From Xanthostigma xanthostigma (lineage: Eukaryota; Arthropoda; Insecta; Raphidioptera; Raphidiidae), in contig OY754464.1 in the NCBI GenBank assembly GCA_963575645.1, positions 74,126,948-74,190,947 on the forward strand: DNA of 64,000 nucleotides, written 5' to 3'. The stretch's first letter is position 1; every line of letters begins with the position of its first letter. Shown here piece after piece: positions 63,445 through 64,000 of this stretch. The translations under genes were made by a program, and so were the position numbers. A model generated the notes under the pieces. It ran no database searches. It was not told the origin of the DNA and saw only the letters and a program-made list of their open reading frames with translations.

Positions 63445-63830
63445 TATACTTTTATTGTATACTGAGCATAGGAATAAAATCGCAATCGAACTATTAGGGT
63501 GCAAACATATACTTCTGTCTTTTTTTACGCCGTAAGCACTGGCGTATCCAGGAGAGCAAAACAAGCACGGGGGACCCGGCTTAAGAAATTTCTAATTTTC
63601 CCCCTTCTAAGCCAAAAGCTGGGTACGCCCATGTTAACGTCATAGAAAAAGACAAAGTTTTTGAAACAGAGATACTTTATTCAGATTGAATGCAAGTACC
63701 TACATCAACCAATCCTATCATCAGAGAAATCAGGGAATTACATCGAAGAAAGAGACGCAGATATATTTTAGATACGCTTTGTTGCGTTCACTCACGGCAC
63801 ATTGAGTAGATAGGCAATGATTCATATATA
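63445..63830 (+). repeat. Long direct repeat, copy 2 (partner 7578-7965)
   Basis: Same orientation as the copy 56 kb upstream. The inner hAT-like TIRs are again present (TGGCGTATCCAG, TGGGTACGCC). Differences include a 4-bp ACCT expansion near 63698 and loss of some bases. After the match ends (TGATTCATATATATATG), the last 170 bp show nothing recognisable. Confidence 0.8.
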
Positions 63831-64000
63831 TATGATTGAAAGCCATGTATGTGCCAATTGTCTATACAAAGATCCGATGGGCGTGGTTCAAGTACAGGCA
63901 ACCAATCAGCGAAAGTTGTCTAACGATGACGTATCTCTGTAGCGGAATTATTCTGTTTACAATTACCACAGAACAGTAATTACCTTGTGAATTTGTTTAA

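Overview
The window is AT-rich, intron-poor and almost free of host coding capacity. It looks like a repeat-dominated intergenic or heterochromatic stretch of an insect genome (at least an arthropod). The support is the mix of transposons: Lep1-type Helitron ends, RTE and Jockey/CR1-like LINE remnants, a tRNA-headed SINE of a kind common in arthropods, piggyBac, pogo, Tc1-like, hAT and PIF/Harbinger pieces. I found no host gene, rRNA or functional tRNA, no CRISPR and no bacterial operon structure. I cannot assign an order.

Layout. 0-5.3 kb: a TIR element carrying a fold-back insertion with a hammerhead-like core, old LINE tails, a 22-bp satellite of about 30 units, and the N-terminal exon of a Harbinger transposase. 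5.3-18.5 kb: palindromic MITEs, a solo LTR, a SINE, two LINE fragments, hAT and TA-type MITEs and more fold-back copies. 18.9-21.35 kb: an LTR interrupted by a TTAA element that is itself interrupted. 22.9-25.4 kb: a hAT-like element filled with nested palindromes. 25.6-34 kb: hAT MITEs, SINEs, Helitrons and a TTAA-flanked element with an intact 143-aa Cys-rich (CRC-like) ORF. 35-41 kb: TA-type MITEs, an inverted pair of Tc1-like derivatives, a gutted piggyBac, and a Helitron nested in a second hammerhead-bearing fold-back. 43-57 kb: more of the same families, a pogo derivative inside an LTR, a hAT inside a Helitron, and paired hAT/TTAA MITEs. 57.6-61.4 kb: one giant palindrome of 3.76 kb whose arms are tandem 138-bp repeats. 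62-64 kb: an RTE C-terminus and a long direct repeat of 7.6-8.0 kb.

How it fits together. Most families are non-autonomous, so they must rely on transposases or reverse transcriptases encoded elsewhere. Target-site duplications can be read for many: 8 bp (hAT), TTAA, TA, 4 bp (LTRs), A^T insertion (Helitrons), and 12-13 bp for a class of roughly 280-340 bp fold-back elements. That last class carries CTGAAGA/CTGATGA...GAA layouts fitting minimal hammerhead ribozymes, as reported for Penelope-like elements. It and the giant palindrome are the most interesting signals here. All calls come from reading the sequence; no database search was run.
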